A stretch of DNA of 64,000 nt from Paenibacillus methanolicus (lineage in GTDB: Bacteria > Bacillota > Bacilli > Paenibacillales > Paenibacillaceae), in NCBI RefSeq assembly GCF_008124765.1, contig NZ_VNHS01000012.1, positions 62,001 to 126,000 on the forward strand, in the 5' to 3' direction. The position numbers were made by a program, and so were the translations under genes. The notes under the pieces are model-generated. The model was not told the origin of the DNA. It saw nothing but the letters and a program-made list of their open reading frames with translations, and searched no databases. This document shows positions 1-7,938 of this stretch, in pieces (the stretch's first letter is position 1; each line of letters begins with the position of its first letter).

Positions 1-54
1 GCGCAGACCGGCTGGGAGCCGGCCGCGACGGCGGCCCTTTGGAAGCTGAAGTAG
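1..54 (+). CDS. 3' end of a truncated gene (possible carbohydrate-binding C-terminus)
   Basis: Frame 1 is open from the window edge to a TAG at 52-54 and gives a 17-residue tail containing GWEP and ALWK. That GWEP...ALW pattern is common at the end of CBM5/12-type chitin/cellulose-binding modules, so this may be the end of a secreted glycosidase or similar enzyme. Only the tail is visible. The reading frame, rather than the identity, is what the sequence supports. Confidence 0.35.
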   Translation, partial: AQTGWEPAATAALWKLK

Positions 55-87
55 CATCCGCGCGGTTCTGTCAGACGCGGAGTTTAA

Positions 88-125
88 GCAGAAGGCATGG
101 TCCCGGAAGGGGCCGTGCCTTCTGC
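88..125 (+). terminator. strong hairpin downstream of the truncated gene
   Basis: A perfect 10-bp stem (GCAGAAGGCA / TGCCTTCTGC) is extended by a GC-rich inner stem around a GGAA loop. It follows the stop at 54 by 33 bases. There is no clear T-run after it, so it may terminate weakly or act as an mRNA 3' end stabiliser. Confidence 0.5.
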
Positions 126-218
126 GCGTTGGGCGACAGAGGGGCGGCGTTGGATGGGAGGGATTCGCCTTGCAACCGAGCGTCTTCCAGTAATCGCCGG
201 ATCGTACACGTGCAAGGA

Positions 219-362
219 CGATAGTGACTTAGGCGTCGTTATTGGCGCGATGACGGGGCGTAGCAGGGTCGATAGTGACTTGGGCGTCGTTATTTGCGCG
301 ACGAAGGGGCGTAGCGGGGACGATAGTGACTTGAGCGTCGTTATTGGCGCGACGAAGGGGCG
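219..362. repeat. 51-bp tandem repeat, 2.8 copies
   Basis: Copies begin at 219, 270 and 321, each starting CGATAGTGACTT. The third is cut after 42 bases. Each unit carries CGTCG...CGACG, which can fold as a short hairpin. The period is a multiple of three, so open frames run through it on both strands, but none has a ribosome binding site or recognisable protein. The rest of 126-513 shows no gene that I can support. Confidence 0.8.
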
Positions 363-513
363 CTTACCATGTGCCGAATTGAGCAGAGCGCGCGTTACCG
401 ATTGCCGCCATTGCGAGGCAGACAGACTGATGCCCGCAAAGGGACGAGCTGTACCCCTAGATAGCAGACTCGCAACCGAGACTGAGAGGGTCGCCGCGTC
501 CATATAACGAAAC

Positions 514-549
514 AGCCCCGCATTCGGCGCTTGGCCGAATTACGGGGCT
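514..549 (-). terminator. rho-independent terminator of the ArsR-type gene
   Basis: AGCCCCG...CGGGGCT with an inner GCCGAAT/ATTCGGC stem forms a long hairpin directly after the stop at 556. Read on the minus strand it is followed by GTTTCGTTAT, a modest T-rich tail. Confidence 0.7.
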
Positions 550-555
550 TTGCGG

Positions 556-1515
556 TTAGGACTTCGCGTTCAGGGCCGCGGCCGTTTCGCCGCGCGGGGT
601 GACGTCTTTTTTGTAGTACAGCTTGAATTGAATGTCTTGATTGTAGTTGCCGAAGCCCGACCCGAACAGCGTTAGTCCGCCGACGTTCTCGGCTTCTTCG
701 AGCACGGCCATCCGGAACGTCCACTGCTTCCGCTTGATGTCGAGCTGATCGAGCGTGACGTTGGAGAGGTGCTGGCCGTCGATGAACGTGCCTTTGTCGT
801 TGATCTTCAGCACTTTCAGCAAGCCGTACTGGTTGATCTCGTTCCACCACCACTCCGGGGTATACTTGCCCCGGTTGCCGCCGCCGAAATCGCCGGGACT
901 CGTCCATGTGCCGATATCGACGCCGTTCAGCGTGAACTTGATATCCGATGGCCAGTTCTCGTTGGCGAAAGGAGCCTCGGACGAGATTTCCATCGATACC
1001 TCGAGCTCGAGCGGATCCTCGCTTTTCATCAAGAAATTCGGCACCCGGTATTCGACGTAGCCTTGCCCGAACCAGAGAATCTTGGCGTTCACGCGCTCCG
1101 GGTCGAGGAAATACCGGGGTTCGTCGAAAATGCCGATAACGCTCTCGGTCGTCGCCAAGCCGCAGGTCGGTTCGACGTGGAAGTCGGTGTAATGGCCGAC
1201 GGACACTTCGGTCAGGTGATATTCGCGCGGGCTGGACTCTTCGCGGCTAGGGAAATCGATTTCAATAAAATCGGTAATCAGCGTGCACACTTTCTTCGCC
1301 CCGCCCTTGCCCGAAACCATGGTCGACCGAATTAAGCCGGCTTTCTCCAGCTTCTTCACGTGCATCGTCATGATCGCGCTGCTGAGGCCGAGCGCCTGCG
1401 CCAGTTCTTTCACGTTCATATTCTGTTTGGCGAGCAGCTGGATCATTTCGATCCGCACATTGCTGGCAAGCGCTTCGTATACGGGAAGCCATTTATCGGT
1501 AACGTCTATTCGCAT
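556..1515 (-). CDS. ArsR-family winged-helix regulator with a large C-terminal sensor-like domain
   Basis: A 319-residue protein. Residues about 10-85 form an ArsR-type winged helix (LASNVRIEMIQLLA, then a VKELAQALGLSSA recognition helix, then a GLI-containing wing). The remaining ~230 residues are rich in beta-strand patterns and aromatic residues (TPEWWWNE, LFGSGFGNYNQD), unlike the ~100-residue classical metal-sensing ArsR proteins, and no cysteine metal site is evident. Long ArsR proteins of this layout occur in Paenibacillaceae near carbohydrate-use genes, so a sugar ligand is plausible but is inference. The ATG is preceded by GGAGGAACC, which fixes the start. It has its own promoter and terminator. 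Confidence 0.8.
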   Translation of the reverse strand: MRIDVTDKWLPVYEALASNVRIEMIQLLAKQNMNVKELAQALGLSSAIMTMHVKKLEKAGLIRSTMVSGKGGAKKVCTLITDFIEIDFPSREESSPREYHLTEVSVGHYTDFHVEPTCGLATTESVIGIFDEPRYFLDPERVNAKILWFGQGYVEYRVPNFLMKSEDPLELEVSMEISSEAPFANENWPSDIKFTLNGVDIGTWTSPGDFGGGNRGKYTPEWWWNEINQYGLLKVLKINDKGTFIDGQHLSNVTLDQLDIKRKQWTFRMAVLEEAENVGGLTLFGSGFGNYNQDIQFKLYYKKDVTPRGETAAALNAKS

Positions 1516-1551
1516 GGTTCCTCCGGGAGAGTTTCATATATTTATAAATCA

Positions 1552-1580
1552 ATCATACAAATATTAATAGGTTGATTCAA
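1552..1580 (-). promoter_or_regulatory. sigma-A promoter of the ArsR-type gene
   Basis: On the minus strand TTGAAT (1575-1580) and TATGAT (1552-1557) are separated by 17 bases. They sit in an AT-rich patch 37 bases upstream of the start codon, in otherwise GC-rich sequence. The region may also hold the autoregulatory operator. Confidence 0.65.
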
Positions 1581-1822
1581 CTAGAAATAAACCATATTTG
1601 GCGATTGGCCGTTATCACCTCGTTGTAAGCCGCCGTATGAGCGGGAAGATGGGGAACCCGAATGCCGATTATGCTCGCCGCGAGTGCCGAAGCCAGAAGG
1701 GAACGAGCTGGGAGCGAGTCACCTTGCCGTCGATTGTAAGCGCAACCAATTTTGATGTTTAGCTACCATTATAAAGGAGCGGCGGCGAGGATCAAAGGTC
1801 CATATGCGAAATTTACGCGAGA

Positions 1823-1920
1823 TTTGACCGAAAAGCTGAACTTTTTTTGCAAAATATCGCATTTGACTGAAAAATGCGTCGGCTTGGTGTTAAAATCAGG
1901 GGGATAAAGGAAAGGAGACG
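1823..1920 (+). promoter_or_regulatory. promoter/leader of the GNAT gene with a direct repeat
   Basis: An extended -10 (TG-T-TAAAAT, -10 at 1891-1896) lies 33 bases before the ATG. TTTGACYGAAAA occurs twice exactly 40 bases apart (1823 and 1863), phased near four helical turns. A purine-rich ribosome binding site (AAAGGAGA) ends near 1918. The 1581-1822 stretch upstream shows no gene. Confidence 0.45.
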
Positions 1921-1928
1921 GCAACCTC

Positions 1929-2432
1929 ATGATGATTCGGGTACTGACGTCCGACGATGCGGAGCGCTATCGAGCGCTGCGGCTTCGGGCTTTGCGGGAA
2001 CATCCGGAAGCGTTTCTCTCGACCTATGAGGCGGAGCTCGACAGACCGATCGAGATGACCCGAAGCAAACTGGCGCCCGAGGCAGGCAAATTCACGCTCG
2101 GCGCGATGGACGAGCACGGCGAGTTGGCCGGCGTCGCGACGCTCGTGCGGGAGACGAACCCGAAAGTCGCGCACAAGGCGAACGTATACGCGGTCTACGT
2201 GGCGCCCGAAGCGCGGGGGCAACGGGTCGGCATGTCGTTGATGCAGGCGCTGATCGCGGAGGCGAGGGCATGCGACGGGGTGGAACAGCTGCATTTGACC
2301 GTCATGGCGTCGAACGAGGCGGCCGTCAGGCTATATACGGCAGCGGGTTTTGCCGTCTACGGCACCGAGCCGCGCGCGATGAGAATCGGCGGGACGTATT
2401 TCGACGACCATCATATGGTGTTCTTCCTGTAA
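1929..2432 (+). CDS. GNAT-family N-acetyltransferase
   Basis: A 167-residue acetyl-CoA-dependent acetyltransferase. The family acetyl-CoA loop appears as ARGQRVGMSL (about residues 96-105), preceded by the beta-4 strand NVYAVYVAPE and followed by the C-terminal EAAVRLYTAAGF signature. The N-terminus RALRLRALREHPEAF is typical of small-molecule or peptide-acetylating GNATs. The substrate cannot be predicted. The gene is monocistronic or weakly linked to eda, 118 bases downstream. Confidence 0.85.
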   Translation: MMIRVLTSDDAERYRALRLRALREHPEAFLSTYEAELDRPIEMTRSKLAPEAGKFTLGAMDEHGELAGVATLVRETNPKVAHKANVYAVYVAPEARGQRVGMSLMQALIAEARACDGVEQLHLTVMASNEAAVRLYTAAGFAVYGTEPRAMRIGGTYFDDHHMVFFL

Positions 2433-2550
2433 GGCGCCTTGGCCGAAGATTAGGGGCTCGGGGAGGAAAACGCTTCCTCCGTGAAGAAGAAAAGACGTTA
2501 GTCAATTTGCAAATCATTTCATACCAGGGTAAAGGAGAAATGAACGAGCT

Positions 2551-3219
2551 ATGAAGAAGTTGAGACTGCTCCAGCAAATATCGGAAGAGGGCGTCGTAGC
2601 GGTACTGCGAGGGGAATCGCCGGAAGAAGTGTTCGAGATGGCCAGCCAATGCATCGCGGGGGGCATCAAGGTCATCGAGGTGACGATGACGGTGCCGTTC
2701 GCGCTGCAGGCGATCGAGCGTCTGGCGAAGACGTATTCGAGCGATACGCAGGACCCGTCCAAGTTCGCGATCATCGGCGTCGGCACGGCGCTTGACCCCG
2801 AGACGGCGCGCGCGGCGATTCTGAGCGGCGCGGAGTTCGTCGTCGGTCCATCGCTTAATCCGGCGACGGTCGCGTTGTGCAACCGGTACCGCGTCCCGAT
2901 CATGCCGGGCGTCATGACGGTCAAGGAAATTCAGGAAGCGCTCGAACTCGGCGTCGACATCGTCAAGCTGTTCCCGGGCAACCTGTATTCGCCGTCGATG
3001 ATCAAGGCGATCAAAGGGCCGCTGCCGCAGGCGAACATCATGCCGACCGGCGGCGTGACGCTGGACAATCTGGGCGAATGGATTAAAGCGGGCGCCGTCG
3101 CCGTCGGCATCGGCTCCGACCTGACGACCGAAGCGGTGAAGCAGCGCAACTACGACCTGATCGCGGATCGCTCGGCTCAATACGTCGCCGCTTATAAGAA
3201 GGCGAAAGGGTTGGCTTAA
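2551..3219 (+). CDS. eda: bifunctional KHG/KDPG aldolase
   Basis: A 222-residue class I aldolase that cleaves 2-keto-3-deoxy-6-phosphogluconate (and 2-keto-4-hydroxyglutarate) to pyruvate plus an aldehyde in sugar-acid catabolism. The Schiff-base lysine is K139 in DIVKLFPGN. The catalytic glutamate lies in KVIEVTMT, and the phosphate loop is MPTGGV. Length matches the family. The start is set by AAAGGAG 8 bases upstream of the ATG. No kdgK or uxu gene is adjacent in this window, so its pathway partners are elsewhere. Confidence 0.92.
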   Translation: MKKLRLLQQISEEGVVAVLRGESPEEVFEMASQCIAGGIKVIEVTMTVPFALQAIERLAKTYSSDTQDPSKFAIIGVGTALDPETARAAILSGAEFVVGPSLNPATVALCNRYRVPIMPGVMTVKEIQEALELGVDIVKLFPGNLYSPSMIKAIKGPLPQANIMPTGGVTLDNLGEWIKAGAVAVGIGSDLTTEAVKQRNYDLIADRSAQYVAAYKKAKGLA

Positions 3220-3284
3220 CAGGCAACGGCTGCCGTGGCGGGACAAGGCAGGCGTTCCGATTTGGAACGGCAGCGAGAGAATAA

Positions 3285-3322
3285 GCGGCGGTGCGGGATG
3301 CAATCCTGCGCCGCCGTTTTTG
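3285..3322 (+). terminator. rho-independent terminator of eda
   Basis: GCGGCG..GCGGGAT / ATCCTGC.CCGCCG hairpin followed by TTTTTG, 66 bases after the eda stop. Confidence 0.85.
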
Positions 3323-3358
3323 CGTGCGATAAAGGCGAAGCTACTGAAGGGGCAGGGC

Positions 3359-3661
3359 AATGCTGTCAGGTTAAGGAAAAACGTCCGATTAAGCCAACTA
3401 GGGCCTATAGTTGACAGGCTTGTGTCTTAGGATTGAGTTCAACACCCACTGAAGCTTTGTCCGCTAGGACAAAAGCGTGCCAGCTCGAAGCAATCCGCCG
3501 ACCGCGAACAAAGGTGCAAGCACGAAAAAGGGAGTCCAGAGCGTTTTCAAAGGAAAACGCACTTCGGAAGCATAGCTTTGGTTCCCCTCAGCGGAGGGGG
3601 AAGGGGGAGGGAGCAATAAAGTCGGGTCAAAAGGGCGGAGCCCTCTTAACCTGACAGCATT
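3359..3661. repeat. intergenic element bounded by a perfect 17-bp inverted repeat
   Basis: AATGCTGTCAGGTTAAG (3359-3375) and its exact reverse complement (3645-3661) enclose 269 bases with no convincing gene. Inside are four compact hairpins: TTTGTCC-GCTA-GGACAAA (3456-3473), GCGTTTTC-AAAG-GAAAACGC (3541-3560), CCCCTC-AGCG-GAGGGG-type (3584-3599) and AGGGC-GGA-GCCCT (3632-3644). The core from AGCTTTGTCCGC to GTCCAGA recurs at 60793-60877. It could be a MITE-like mobile repeat or a structured RNA. A 73-residue open frame inside lacks any family signature. Confidence 0.7.
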
Positions 3662-3727
3662 GACGGGCACGGTTGCGGAGCGGCATAGAGCGTGAGCGCG
3701 TAGTGCGCGAGCAGCCATAAGCGAAGG

Positions 3728-4516
3728 TCAGCGTTGCGCGAGTCCTTCCTCGTCTTCGCCCGCCCCCGTTCCCATATAGGCAACTTCCTCTTCATCGAAC
3801 AGGTTATCCAAATAAATTTGGCCCAGATGGTCCATGATGTTCACGTTGTGCAGTCGGCCGCTGACGCCGTCCGCCGGGAGCGCCGCCAGACGATCGAGCA
3901 TGGGCAGGATCGAGTCGGGCTCCTCGCCGTAGAACGGGTTCAGCTCGGTGCGGATCGCGCCGGGATTGAGCAGGTTGATCAGGATGCCGTGTTCTCGCTC
4001 CGTCTCGGCGGCCACCAGCGTCATCTGATGCAAGTTGGATTGCGCGACCGCGTACGAAGGAAAGCCGTTCTCGCCGACATGAATGACGCCGGGCATTACG
4101 TGCACGATCCGCCCGTACCGGCGCTCCCGCATCGCAGGCAGGACGGAAGCGGTGACGAGCGACACGCTGCGGACCAGATCCTCGAAGAACTGCTCGTAAT
4201 ATTCGAAAGCCCGTTCTTTCTCGGCCTTGCGGACATGATTCGTCGTGTTGTTGATCAGCACGTCGACTTTGCCGTAATCCCCGATAATCTGCCGCGCCAT
4301 GGCGCTGACCTCCAGCGGCTGCGTGACATTCGTGAAGTAGACGTCCGACTGCAGCCCCTGGCGGAAAATTTCGTTCGAAATGTCCTGCAGCACGTCCGAT
4401 TCCTGATCGCACAGCAGCACGATGTCGCCCGCTTGCGCAAAATGCAGCGCGGCCGCTTTGCCGACCTCGCACCCGGCCCCGTTAATTAACACGACCCGTT
4501 GTCCCTCGTTCCCCAT
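3728..4516 (-). CDS. short-chain dehydrogenase/reductase-fold protein with a degenerate active site
   Basis: A 262-residue Rossmann-fold SDR. The dinucleotide loop INGAGCEVGKA (11-21) and the structural NN motif (VLINN, 86-90) are present. The catalytic YxxxK is YAVAQ (155-159), so lysine is replaced by glutamine, and the expected catalytic serine ~13 residues upstream is in VMPGV with no serine. The NPGAIRTEL segment after the active site is conserved. It may bind NAD(P) but is unlikely to be a normal oxidoreductase. The C-terminal tail is acidic and glycine-rich. It is transcribed alone, divergently from the polysaccharide locus. Confidence 0.8.
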   Translation of the reverse strand: MGNEGQRVVLINGAGCEVGKAAALHFAQAGDIVLLCDQESDVLQDISNEIFRQGLQSDVYFTNVTQPLEVSAMARQIIGDYGKVDVLINNTTNHVRKAEKERAFEYYEQFFEDLVRSVSLVTASVLPAMRERRYGRIVHVMPGVIHVGENGFPSYAVAQSNLHQMTLVAAETEREHGILINLLNPGAIRTELNPFYGEEPDSILPMLDRLAALPADGVSGRLHNVNIMDHLGQIYLDNLFDEEEVAYMGTGAGEDEEGLAQR

Positions 4517-4733
4517 CGTCGTCCGCCTTTCTACGTTTAGTCCCGGCTAGTATGCGCCATCGACGGTCATTTTAGCGAAATTGGCATCGCTGGCGGATCG
4601 TGGAGAGGAGAAGGAGGGGAACGCTAGACATAGCCGCTGGCGGCCGCTTTCCTCCATTTTCCGCTAATGGAAGTCACCCCGGCTGTCGAAACAAGGGATA
4701 TACACGGATGTAGAAACCGAAAGAGGGATCGAG

Positions 4734-7700
4734 ATGAGGAGACCGCGAACGATCGCCGCGGCCATGTGGGGAACCGTCACGCTGCTGGGTTTGTATACGG
4801 CGGGGCCCTGGTTCCCGCCTGCGGAGCGGGCGCAAGCCGCGACGACCAAACCGAAGAAACCGGCGCATGAGGCGAGCGCGAGCGCGTACGTGCTGCCGCC
4901 GTCCGGCTTGAGGGTGGCCGCGACAAGCCTGGCGTCCGTGACGTTGTCCTGGTCGCCGCCGCCCGGCGCCGGGCAGTGGACCTATGCGGTCTACGTCAAC
5001 GGCAAGCAAGCGGCGGCGACCGATGCCCGGCACATGGAAGTGCGGGGGCTTGCGTCCGCCACGTCCTATAAATTCGCCGTGGCGGCGATCAGCGAGGGCA
5101 AGCAATCCGTGCTTGGCACGGCGGTATGGGGACGCACCGACGGCGGGGATCTGCTGACGAACGGCGGGTTCGAGCGGGATAAGGACGCAGACGGCCAGGC
5201 GGACGGCTGGTCGCTCGGCAGCGGACGGTACGCGCTCGTCGCAAGTCCCGTCTCCGGCGGACGGAAAGCCTTCCGGCTGACGGCGGACAAGCTGGCCAAG
5301 GGCGACAACATCGGCGCTTATCAGCGCGTGGCGGTCACCGGCGGCAAGGCGTTCGCGCTGGAAGGCAGCCTGCTGCCGCAGTCGCTGAGCGGCGCGCGCG
5401 CCGTGCTGTTCGTCGACTTCTTCGACGCCGACGGGAAGTGGGCGGGCGAGATGAGCCGCGAGCTGACCAAGACGGCCGCCCAATATGCCGCGGTGCGCGC
5501 CGAGGGGATCGTTCCCGCGAAGGCGGCGTATGCCTTCGTCACGCTGCGCGTGTCCGCGACGGAAGCTGGCGGCTCCGGCGTTCTGTTGGCCGACGATGTC
5601 CGGCTGCGTTATACGGACGCGAAGATGGCGGATAACGGCGAGCCGAACGATGCGGCGGAGCAGGCGGTGCCGCTGATGGCGGGCGAACAGGTCTCGTATT
5701 TGTCCAAGCCGGGCGACGAGGATTGGTACCGGTATACGTCGCTGCGCGCGGAACGGGTGCGCTTCGGCCTGACCGTGCCGGCGGGGCTGGACTACGAGCT
5801 CGAGGCGCGCAGCCCGCATGGCGAGCGGCTCGGCGAGGGCAAGCTAGGCGGCCAGAGCGAGAGAGTCGACGTCGCCGTCCAAGCCGGGGAGAGCGTGTTC
5901 ATCCGGATTGCCGGCGCGGGCGCGGGCGACTACGGGAAGCAGTCCTATCGCCTGAGCGCATCGAGCTTGCCGGCAGGCGAATTCGGGCTCATCGGCAGTC
6001 CTTCGGCTTCGGGCCTCCAAGGCGGGGATGTTCCGGCGGTCGACGGCGTCGACGTCTGGTCGCGCGGGGAGCGATTCGTCGGGACCGCCGGAGCGGAGGG
6101 GAGGACCATGTCCGTGCTGCAAAGCGGGGGCCGGGTCTATGTCCTTATCCGGGGCGAGCAGCTGCTTCCATGGCATACGATCTATCTCGGCACGGACGGC
6201 GATGCCGCGACCGGTTATGCCGGCCGCGCGGCCGCGGAAGTCGGCGCCGAGTTCAAAATCGAATACAACCGGCTGTACGCCTGGGACTCCGCCGCGCAGG
6301 CATGGCTCGACAAAGGAGCCGCCTATGCGGATCTCGGAGAAACGTCGGCCGGATTCTCCGTCTATCTGTCGGATGTCGGACTGCCTGCCGCCAAGCCGCT
6401 CCTTCTCGCATACGAAAGCGCGGACGGGGGCCGCATCCCGGCCGCCGGCGCGGCGCGGATGACAAGCGCTCGCATGGGGGCAGCCGCCGCATCTCCTGAC
6501 GCTGGCGAATCCAGGCTCTATTATCCGAAGCAGCTGTTCGGCGCGCTGACGAATCCGTTCATCGGTTGGGCGCCGTCGTCCAGGGGCGGGGACTACAAGC
6601 AGCCGCACGCCCTCGTGACGGCGAGCATCCGCTGGCGGGATTTGGAGCCGGAGCGGGGACGCTTCGACTGGGCGGGGCTGGAGCGCAAATACGATTTCGC
6701 CAAATGGGCGGCCGTCGGCGACCGGTTTATTTTGCGCTTCGTCATGGACGTGCCCGGCGACGATCCGAATCATCTGGATATCCCGGATTGGCTCTATCGG
6801 GCGCTCGCGGAGGCGGAAGGCGAGGCGGGAGCGGGCATTCGCTACAAGACGAAGGAGGGCGCTGGTTTCAGTCCGAATTACGGCAGCCCGCTGCTGATCG
6901 AAGAGCACGCGCGCGTCATCCGGGCGCTCGCGAAGCGCTACGACGCCGATCCGCGCGTCGCGTTCATCCAGATCGGGAGCCTCGGCCATTACGGCGAATT
7001 CCACACGGCGCTGCTAGAGGAGCCGTTCCCGTCGCTCGGGGTGTCCGATCGATACGTGCAAGCTTATACGGACGCGTTCCGCGAGAAAAGGATCGGCATG
7101 CGCAAGCCGTTCCCGCTGGCGGCGGCCCACCGGCTCGGCTTGTACAACGACATGTTCGGCGAAGCCGACGCCACGGCGACGTGGCTGGGGTGGGCGGCCA
7201 GCGGCTGGGGCGGCATCGCGGATTACGTGCAGCCGGCGCAGGCGCAAGCGGCCAAGGACGGCTCCCGCATGCCGGAGTGGTGGCGCTATAACTACTCGGG
7301 CGGCGAGTTCAGCAGCAACTATGCCCCGGACGTCTACGTGGACGAAGAACGGCTGCTGCGGGCGGCGGCTCAGATTCGCGCCAGCCACGCATCCTGGATC
7401 GGCGCGACCGCCCTGCTCGGCATGCACGAGAAGAGCGGCCTCAGCACGCAGGAGCAGGCGGGCGTCCATTACCTGCAGCGGCTCATGGGGTATCGGCTCG
7501 TCATCGAGCAGGCGTCGCATGCGAGCGTCATCAAGCGCGGCGGCTCGCTTCAGCTGACGACCGCGTGGAGCAACAAAGGCGCGGCGCCGTTCTATTATCC
7601 GTGGCCGGTTCGGTTCGCCCTTGCGGACCCGTCTGGGCGACTCGCGGCGGGAACGACGGTAACGGCGCGGACGGACATCCGCAAGTGGATGCCGGGCGAC

Positions 7701-7871
7701 CGCCAGACGGTGGAGGCGCGGATTCCGGTACCGGCCGCTTTGAAGCCGGGCGCCTATACGCTGCTGGCCGCGATCGTCGACCCGGATACGGGCAAGCCGG
7801 GCGTCCGGCTGTCGATCGAGGGCGCGCGGGACGACCTTTGGCATCGTTTGGATACGGTCGAAATTCGATAA
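4734..7871 (+). CDS. secreted multidomain protein: FN3, jelly-roll, PPC-like and DUF4832-type TIM-barrel domains
   Basis: 1045 residues with a Sec signal peptide (RR start, hydrophobic core, cleavage near AQA-AT about residue 37). In order I see an FN3 module (~52-128), a carbohydrate-binding jelly-roll (~137-290, begins LLTNGGFERD), a pre-peptidase C-terminal-like domain (~300-410), a CBM9/DOMON-like segment (~420-575), and a glycosidase-like barrel of the DUF4832 type (~595-1045; WRDLEPERGRFDW, FIQIGSLGHYGEFH, PEWWRYNYSGGEF). It heads the polysaccharide operon, so it is probably an extracellular polymer-binding or polymer-cleaving protein. Activity and substrate are unknown. The RBS is weak (AGAGGGATCG). 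Confidence 0.75.
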   Translation: MRRPRTIAAAMWGTVTLLGLYTAGPWFPPAERAQAATTKPKKPAHEASASAYVLPPSGLRVAATSLASVTLSWSPPPGAGQWTYAVYVNGKQAAATDARHMEVRGLASATSYKFAVAAISEGKQSVLGTAVWGRTDGGDLLTNGGFERDKDADGQADGWSLGSGRYALVASPVSGGRKAFRLTADKLAKGDNIGAYQRVAVTGGKAFALEGSLLPQSLSGARAVLFVDFFDADGKWAGEMSRELTKTAAQYAAVRAEGIVPAKAAYAFVTLRVSATEAGGSGVLLADDVRLRYTDAKMADNGEPNDAAEQAVPLMAGEQVSYLSKPGDEDWYRYTSLRAERVRFGLTVPAGLDYELEARSPHGERLGEGKLGGQSERVDVAVQAGESVFIRIAGAGAGDYGKQSYRLSASSLPAGEFGLIGSPSASGLQGGDVPAVDGVDVWSRGERFVGTAGAEGRTMSVLQSGGRVYVLIRGEQLLPWHTIYLGTDGDAATGYAGRAAAEVGAEFKIEYNRLYAWDSAAQAWLDKGAAYADLGETSAGFSVYLSDVGLPAAKPLLLAYESADGGRIPAAGAARMTSARMGAAAASPDAGESRLYYPKQLFGALTNPFIGWAPSSRGGDYKQPHALVTASIRWRDLEPERGRFDWAGLERKYDFAKWAAVGDRFILRFVMDVPGDDPNHLDIPDWLYRALAEAEGEAGAGIRYKTKEGAGFSPNYGSPLLIEEHARVIRALAKRYDADPRVAFIQIGSLGHYGEFHTALLEEPFPSLGVSDRYVQAYTDAFREKRIGMRKPFPLAAAHRLGLYNDMFGEADATATWLGWAASGWGGIADYVQPAQAQAAKDGSRMPEWWRYNYSGGEFSSNYAPDVYVDEERLLRAAAQIRASHASWIGATALLGMHEKSGLSTQEQAGVHYLQRLMGYRLVIEQASHASVIKRGGSLQLTTAWSNKGAAPFYYPWPVRFALADPSGRLAAGTTVTARTDIRKWMPGDRQTVEARIPVPAALKPGAYTLLAAIVDPDTGKPGVRLSIEGARDDLWHRLDTVEIR

Positions 7872-7938
7872 ATATCCATTAAGCGGTCCATCCTAGTTGG
7901 TAATTAAGTCAAAAGCCGATAAAGGATGGTCGGTCCCC

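Noticed and set aside
219-362. CRISPR array
   Set aside because: Whole 51-bp units repeat with no unique spacers, and no cas genes are present.
84-507. Repetitive open frames through the 51-bp tandem repeat
   Set aside because: The frames exist on both strands only because 51 is divisible by 3; there is no RBS and no family match.
3433-3654. 73-residue open frame in the inverted-repeat element
   Set aside because: No RBS, biased composition and interrupted by conserved hairpins; the related copy at 60.8 kb does not keep the frame.
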